Made by a program: the position numbers and the translations under genes | Shown here: piece by piece, positions 33,465 through 37,812 of the stretch | Layout: every line of letters begins with the position of its first letter | How positions within the stretch are numbered: the first letter of the stretch is position 1 | From: Flavobacteriaceae bacterium | GTDB lineage: Bacteria; Bacteroidota; Bacteroidia; Flavobacteriales; Flavobacteriaceae | Length of the DNA: 37,812 nt | NCBI GenBank assembly: GCA_023262245.1 | Contig: JALRDC010000044.1 | Coordinates: 1-37,812 of the forward strand | Reading direction: 5' to 3' | The notes under the pieces: model-generated | What the model was told of the DNA's origin: nothing | Seen by the model: only the letters and a program-made list of their open reading frames with translations | Databases searched by the model: none

Positions 33465-36065
33465 GTGTCGAAAGAAGTAAAAGAAACACCGCTAATGAAG
33501 CAATACAACCGTATCAAGGCGAAGTATCCTGATGCATTGTTACTCTTTAGGGTGGGAGATTTTTACGAAACTTTTGGAGCCGATGCCATAAAAGCTGCGG
33601 ATATTTTAGGAATTATTCTAACAAAAAGAGGAGCAGGTAGTAGCAGTGAAACAGAATTGGCTGGTTTTCCTCATCATTCTGTAAACACTTATTTACCCAA
33701 ACTTGTAAAAGCAGGATGTCGCGTGGCTATTTGTGATCAGTTGGAAGACCCAAAGTTGGCAAAAACTATTGTAAAACGGGGAGTTACCGAGCTTATAACC
33801 CCTGGAGTTTCCCTTCATGACGATGTTTTAGATCAAAAAAAGAATAACTACTTAGCGGCCGTTTTCTTTAATAAAAAATGGGGTGTTTCCTTTTTGGATA
33901 TCTCTACAGGAGATTTTCTTGTTGCCGAAGGAAATAGAGAACAAATGGAACAACTGCTTCAAAGTTATATGCCTAGTGAAGTGCTTGTCCCTAAGCCCAA
34001 GAAGCAATTTTTTAATGAACAGTTTGGCGCAAGCTACCCTTGTTTTTATATTGAAGATTGGGCCTTTGAAATAAGTACCGCCCAACAAAAATTAATTTCT
34101 CATTTTGAAACGCATTCTCTTGAGGGATTTGGAATTCAAAATTACACCGTAGGAATCAGTGCTGCGGGAGCCGTTATGCATTATCTGTCTGATACCCAAC
34201 ACGACAAGCTTCAGCACATTACTAAAATAGCCCCCATCAGTCAGGAAGCTTATGTATGGATAGATCGATTTACCCAACGCAACCTCGAACTCTTTCATCC
34301 TAACCATCCCGAGGGAGTACCTCTCATCCAAATCATTGATCATACACAAACGGCAATGGGGGCGCGTCTGTTAAGGAAGTGGTTGGCTTTTCCATTAAAA
34401 GAATTGAAACCGATTGAAATTCGCCAGGCTAGTGTACAAGAATTTTTAGAAGCAACGCAACTTTTAGAAAAAACACAGGAGGCATTAGGACAGATGATTG
34501 ATATCGAAAGAGTCATGGCAAAAATTGCTACTGAAAAAATAAGTCCACGGGCTTTAAATCAATTAGCAGATTCACTGGCCGTTTTAGAAGCGTTTAAGTT
34601 AGTTTTAGCACAAGAAAAACAATCCGTTCTTAACAAGCAATTAAAGGGATTGGCTAGCTGTCAAGAAATTTTAAAGCTCCTTAAAAAGACCTTACATCCT
34701 GAAGCACCTGTGATGGTTTCCAAAGGAAAGGTCATTGCCGAAGGCTTTTCAGAACCGTTAGACAACTTGCGAAAACTTCGCGACACGTCCCAGGCTCATC
34801 TCGATGCTATGTTGGAACGCGAAACAGAACGGACTCAAATCCCTTCGTTAAAAATAGCTTTCAACAATGTTTTTGGGTATTATATAGAAGTACGAAATAC
34901 ACACAAAGACAAGGTTCCAGAAGAATGGGTTCGCAAACAAACTTTGGTCAATGCAGAACGCTATATCACAGAAGAATTAAAAAACTTTGAAACAGAAATT
35001 TTGCAAGCGGGAGAGCGCATTCAAAATTTAGAACAGGAGTTATACATCACTCTAGTTAAGGCGTTACAACAAAAATTGGATACCCTAAAACAAAATGCAG
35101 CAGTAGTAGCGCAATGGGATGTGTTGAGTGGCTTTGCCAAAATGGCACAAAAGAACAACTATTGTTGTCCTGTAATGACTACAGATACTTCTTTGGAAAT
35201 TCAAGGAGCACGTCATCCCGTTATTGAACGTCAACTTCCTTTAGGGACTCCTTATATCGCAAACGACCTTTATTTAGATCGGGAGAAGCAACAAATCATG
35301 ATGATAACCGGACCCAATATGTCTGGTAAATCCGCTTTGTTACGACAAACCGCTTTGATCTCACTATTGGCTCAAATGGGAAGTTATGTTCCGGCTACTA
35401 AGGCCAGCCTAGGTTTGGTAGATAAAATCTTTACCCGAGTAGGAGCCAGCGATAATATTTCTATGGGAGCCTCTACCTTTATGGTAGAAATGAATGAAAC
35501 CGCGTCTATCCTCAACAATATTTCTGAAAGAAGTTTGGTACTCCTTGACGAGATTGGAAGGGGAACAAGTACGTATGATGGTATTTCCATTGCCTGGGCC
35601 ATAGCAGAGTATTTGCACGAACACCCCTTTAGACCTCGCGTACTTTTTGCTACTCATTATCATGAATTAAACGAAATGACACAAGTGTACGAGCGTGTAA
35701 AGAATTTTAATGTTTCGATTAAGGAAACCCAAGACAACGTGTTGTTTTTGCGAAAACTGATTCCTGGAGGAAGTGCTCACAGTTTTGGAATTCACGTAGC
35801 AAAAATGGCTGGGATGCCCCAACACGTTTTGGCAACTGCAAAAGAAAAATTAAAAGGACTGGAAGCTTCACACGGGATTAACAAGAACAAAACTTCTAAA
35901 GACGATAAGGAAGAACTTCAATTGAGTTTTTTCAACTTAGACGATCCTCTTTTAGAAGCTATACGAGAGGAAATCACAGCTTTGGATATTGATACGCTCA
36001 CTCCTGTTGAGGCTTTAATGCAACTCAATCAAATCAAGCGAAGACTTTCCCAAAAAGGGGATTAG
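33465..36065 (+). CDS. mutS: DNA mismatch repair protein MutS
   Basis: Recognises mismatches and starts repair with MutL. I choose the GTG at 33465 (MSKEVKETPLMKQYNRIKAKY), which matches the family N-terminus; the frame stays open to a TTG at 33411, adding 18 residues without family support. The product has 866 residues. The mismatch-reading Phe33 and Glu35 lie in GDFYETF. Walker A is GPNMSGKS at 616-623, Walker B is LLDEIGRGTSTYDG with Asp695 and Glu696, and the His switch is in ATHYHELNE. All catalytic residues are intact, so repair should work. It ends in a four-base overlap with the convergent sulfatase. Confidence 0.97.
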   Translation: MSKEVKETPLMKQYNRIKAKYPDALLLFRVGDFYETFGADAIKAADILGIILTKRGAGSSSETELAGFPHHSVNTYLPKLVKAGCRVAICDQLEDPKLAKTIVKRGVTELITPGVSLHDDVLDQKKNNYLAAVFFNKKWGVSFLDISTGDFLVAEGNREQMEQLLQSYMPSEVLVPKPKKQFFNEQFGASYPCFYIEDWAFEISTAQQKLISHFETHSLEGFGIQNYTVGISAAGAVMHYLSDTQHDKLQHITKIAPISQEAYVWIDRFTQRNLELFHPNHPEGVPLIQIIDHTQTAMGARLLRKWLAFPLKELKPIEIRQASVQEFLEATQLLEKTQEALGQMIDIERVMAKIATEKISPRALNQLADSLAVLEAFKLVLAQEKQSVLNKQLKGLASCQEILKLLKKTLHPEAPVMVSKGKVIAEGFSEPLDNLRKLRDTSQAHLDAMLERETERTQIPSLKIAFNNVFGYYIEVRNTHKDKVPEEWVRKQTLVNAERYITEELKNFETEILQAGERIQNLEQELYITLVKALQQKLDTLKQNAAVVAQWDVLSGFAKMAQKNNYCCPVMTTDTSLEIQGARHPVIERQLPLGTPYIANDLYLDREKQQIMMITGPNMSGKSALLRQTALISLLAQMGSYVPATKASLGLVDKIFTRVGASDNISMGASTFMVEMNETASILNNISERSLVLLDEIGRGTSTYDGISIAWAIAEYLHEHPFRPRVLFATHYHELNEMTQVYERVKNFNVSIKETQDNVLFLRKLIPGGSAHSFGIHVAKMAGMPQHVLATAKEKLKGLEASHGINKNKTSKDDKEELQLSFFNLDDPLLEAIREEITALDIDTLTPVEALMQLNQIKRRLSQKGD

Positions 36066-37486
36066 TTTTTTTTCCCTCTAGAGGCCAGACGGTCTTTTCC
36101 TGCTACCATCTTCTTTTGGTGTTCTTCAACTAAAGCCTTGATTTTATTTATAATTTCTGGATTTTTATCTGCAACGTTGTATTGTTCCCCTGGGTCGTGA
36201 TTTAAATGGTAGAGCAAGGGAGGATTGTGTTGTTCTTTTTTGCCAAATTGACCATAGGCCCCTTCTGTAATAAAATGAGCTTTATAAGACCCCAATCGAA
36301 CGGCATATAAGTCCGTACCTCTGTAATAAAAAAAGTGATCTCGTTTGCTTTTTTCGTTTTCATATAAAACGGAACTTAAGTCATAGCTGTCGTACTGTCG
36401 GTCATCCGAGAGTTGTACACCAGCAATTTTGCTAAACGTATGGAAAAGATCTAAGGTTGATCCCGTATGATGAACGATTTGGGGAGCAATGCTTTTCGGT
36501 TGCCAAAAAAGTGTTGGAACCCGCATTCCTCCTTCCCAGGTGGTTCCCTTACCTGCATAAAGTTCCCCGGCACTCCCACCTTGTTCATTAAATAGGGTCC
36601 AGGGACCGTTGTCGGAAGTAAAAACCACCATTGTTTGTTCGCTGATCCCCGCTTCTTTTAAAGCTTCAATGATGCTGCCTACGCCTTGATCTATTTCCTC
36701 TATCACGTCACCATACAGACCTCTTGAGCTTTTACCCAATGCCTCTGGGGAAGCAAACAGGGGCACATGAGGGAGGTTGTGTGCGAGGTAAACAAAAAAG
36801 GGCTGGTCTTTATTTTTTTTGATAAATGAAATCGTTTCATCGGTATAACGGCGGGTAATCGTATTTTGATTTGCGGGTCTTTCTACAATATCATTGTTGC
36901 GTATTAGAGGGACATTGAAATTTTCAATAAGGTTGTTCTCAGGATTTGCAATAAGATTCCAATAGCCTCCTTTTTCTTGATATACCTCTTGTGGGGTATC
37001 CATATCATTAGAATAAGGGATGCCAAAATAATAGTCAAAACCGTGTTGAAGAGGGAGGTGTTCTTTTCGATGCCCTAAATGCCATTTGCCGATACAGGCA
37101 GTCACGTAATTTGCTTTTTTCAGTTGAGAGGCTAGAGAAATTTCAGATTTGGGAAAACCATCATTAGAGTCTGGGAATAATACCCTTTGTTTATTGCTGC
37201 TCATTCCACTTCTGATGGGTAACCTACCCGTTAGAAGCCCCGCTCTACTGGGAGTACATACACTAGCAGCTGCGTAAAAGTTGGTCCATTTTTGTCCCTC
37301 TTGTGCCAGTTGGTCTAAATGAGGGGTCTTAATAGAAGGATTTCCAAAGGAGCTTAAATCCCCATAACCTAGGTCATCAGCAAAAATGACTATAAAATTT
37401 GTGGGTTTTGTTTTCTGTGTTTTGGTTTTACAACTTACAAGGGAAATAAAGACACAGCTACAAAAGATTAAAACACGTAAGTTCAT
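36062..37486 (-). CDS. Arylsulfatase-type sulfatase lipoprotein with FGly motif
   Basis: A 474-residue type I sulfatase. The signal peptide ends in a lipobox at Cys19 (ISLVSC), so it is anchored in the envelope. Metal-binding IFADDLGYGD contains Asp37 and Asp38. The formylglycine signature is SVCTPSRAGLLTG with Cys77, Pro79 and Arg81, the Cys-type motif used by FGE. GKWHLG (Lys134, His136), LAHNLPHVPLFA and VVFTSDNGP (Asp292, Asn293) complete the active site. Substrates of this clade are sulfated glycans or aryl sulfates; the exact one is unknown. Its activating enzyme is plausibly the FGE lipoprotein at 7679-8704. It stands alone between mutS and a tRNA gene. Confidence 0.93.
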   Translation of the reverse strand: MNLRVLIFCSCVFISLVSCKTKTQKTKPTNFIVIFADDLGYGDLSSFGNPSIKTPHLDQLAQEGQKWTNFYAAASVCTPSRAGLLTGRLPIRSGMSSNKQRVLFPDSNDGFPKSEISLASQLKKANYVTACIGKWHLGHRKEHLPLQHGFDYYFGIPYSNDMDTPQEVYQEKGGYWNLIANPENNLIENFNVPLIRNNDIVERPANQNTITRRYTDETISFIKKNKDQPFFVYLAHNLPHVPLFASPEALGKSSRGLYGDVIEEIDQGVGSIIEALKEAGISEQTMVVFTSDNGPWTLFNEQGGSAGELYAGKGTTWEGGMRVPTLFWQPKSIAPQIVHHTGSTLDLFHTFSKIAGVQLSDDRQYDSYDLSSVLYENEKSKRDHFFYYRGTDLYAVRLGSYKAHFITEGAYGQFGKKEQHNPPLLYHLNHDPGEQYNVADKNPEIINKIKALVEEHQKKMVAGKDRLASRGKKN

Positions 37487-37578
37487 ACTTAAAATTAGAA
37501 TAGATATTTTTTAAAATTAAGGAATTCTTTTTTCCATGAAAAGCGACGTAAATAGTACCTAAAAATTAAATTTTATTT

Positions 37579-37586
37579 TACATTTG
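37579..37586 (+). promoter_or_regulatory. Promoter -7 element for tRNA-Gly
   Basis: TACATTTG, an exact TAnnTTTG match, lies 11 bases before the mature tRNA 5' end. There is no TTG at the -33 distance. Confidence 0.5.
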
Positions 37587-37597
37587 CATTCCATTCT

Positions 37598-37669
37598 GCG
37601 AAAGTAGCTCAGGGGTAGAGCATCACCTTGCCAAGGTGAGGGTCGCGGGTTCAAATCCCGTCTTTCGCT
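37598..37669 (+). tRNA. tRNA-Gly (GCC)
   Basis: A full cloverleaf can be folded by hand. Acceptor GCGAAAG pairs with CTTTCGC, the D arm is GCTC/GAGC, the anticodon stem TCACC/GGTGA encloses loop TTGCCAA with anticodon GCC at 37630-37632, and the T arm GCGGG/CCCGT encloses TTCAAAT. The discriminator is T and no CCA is encoded. It reads GGC and GGT glycine codons. Confidence 0.95.
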
Positions 37670-37689
37670 CTCTTTTATTTAGAGTTATA

Positions 37690-37812
37690 TGGCAACCTGG
37701 ACAAGATTCGAACAATAATCTATTATGGGATCCTTCAAATCTATCAAGTGTTGGTCAACATGACATATCATTTGCAGGAGCACAAGTTGAGCTTGGACCA
37801 GAAGCAACAGAA
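37690..37812 (+). CDS. Partial reading frame resembling the C-terminal part of phage tail-fibre proteins (runs off window)
   Basis: A 41-codon frame open to the last base of the window: WQPGQDSNNNLLWDPSNLSS at the start and ISFAGAQVELGPEATE at the end. The second string is like the (I/F)xGxQ-(L/V)-E-(V/L)-G-x-x-A-T element common in phage tail-fibre or receptor-binding proteins, where it usually precedes a (F/Y)EHRS-type motif. There is no in-frame ATG, GTG or TTG between the tRNA end and this region, so it appears 5'-truncated or fused upstream. It begins about 20 bases after tRNA-Gly, a common integration target. A prophage or element edge, a decayed phage gene, or an assembly join are all possible. 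Confidence 0.4.

Overview
The window reads as chromosomal DNA of a marine-type member of the Bacteroidota, most likely the family Flavobacteriaceae. Supporting signs are a SusC/SusD outer-membrane pair, several TonB-dependent receptors with carboxypeptidase-D-like N-terminal domains, many lipoproteins, low GC, a ribosomal protein S16 with a long acidic tail, a FolK-deoxynucleoside kinase fusion, a GH3-type ANL enzyme, and promoters of the TTG / TAnnTTTG type known from this phylum. Identifications come from reading motifs by eye; no database search was run.

Layout. (1) 1-8.7 kb is a sugar-uptake and D-xylose block: susC (5' end outside the window), susD, a strong terminator, then xylB-xylA-FGE as a tight operon closed by a second terminator. 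SusCD would import an oligosaccharide, XylA and XylB turn D-xylose into xylulose 5-phosphate, and the exported formylglycine-generating enzyme can activate sulfatases such as the one at 36-37.5 kb. (2) 8.8-11.9 kb carries etfB-etfA and the two subunits of a 3-oxoacid CoA-transferase, a fatty-acid/ketone/branched-chain oxidation module. (3) 11.9-21.3 kb is an envelope-rich accessory block: a DUF1080 lipoprotein, a His/Cys-rich small protein, a lipoprotein and a metal-type TonB receptor, two divergent YhhN-like membrane proteins around an exported protein and a small XRE regulator, a Tat-type Rieske lipoprotein, and a divergent TonB receptor. (4) 21.3-26.1 kb is housekeeping: rimM-rpsP on the minus strand, and tig-clpP-clpX on the plus strand from a clear promoter. 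(5) 26.1-36.1 kb holds a GH3-like enzyme, a DUF2797 protein, the minus-strand run sppA-queuosine precursor transporter-rluF, the folK-dNK fusion, a SpoU methyltransferase and mutS. (6) 36.1-37.8 kb has an arylsulfatase lipoprotein with an intact FGly motif, a tRNA-Gly(GCC), and an open frame running off the window that resembles the C-terminal part of phage tail-fibre proteins.

The gene order is compact. Four convergent pairs share exactly four bases at their stop codons and a fifth overlaps by 17 bases. Several starts are TTG or GTG. The least routine parts are the 12.6-18.9 kb envelope block and the tRNA-Gly junction at the right edge. I did not see a complete mobile element, a CRISPR array or a recognisable defence system.
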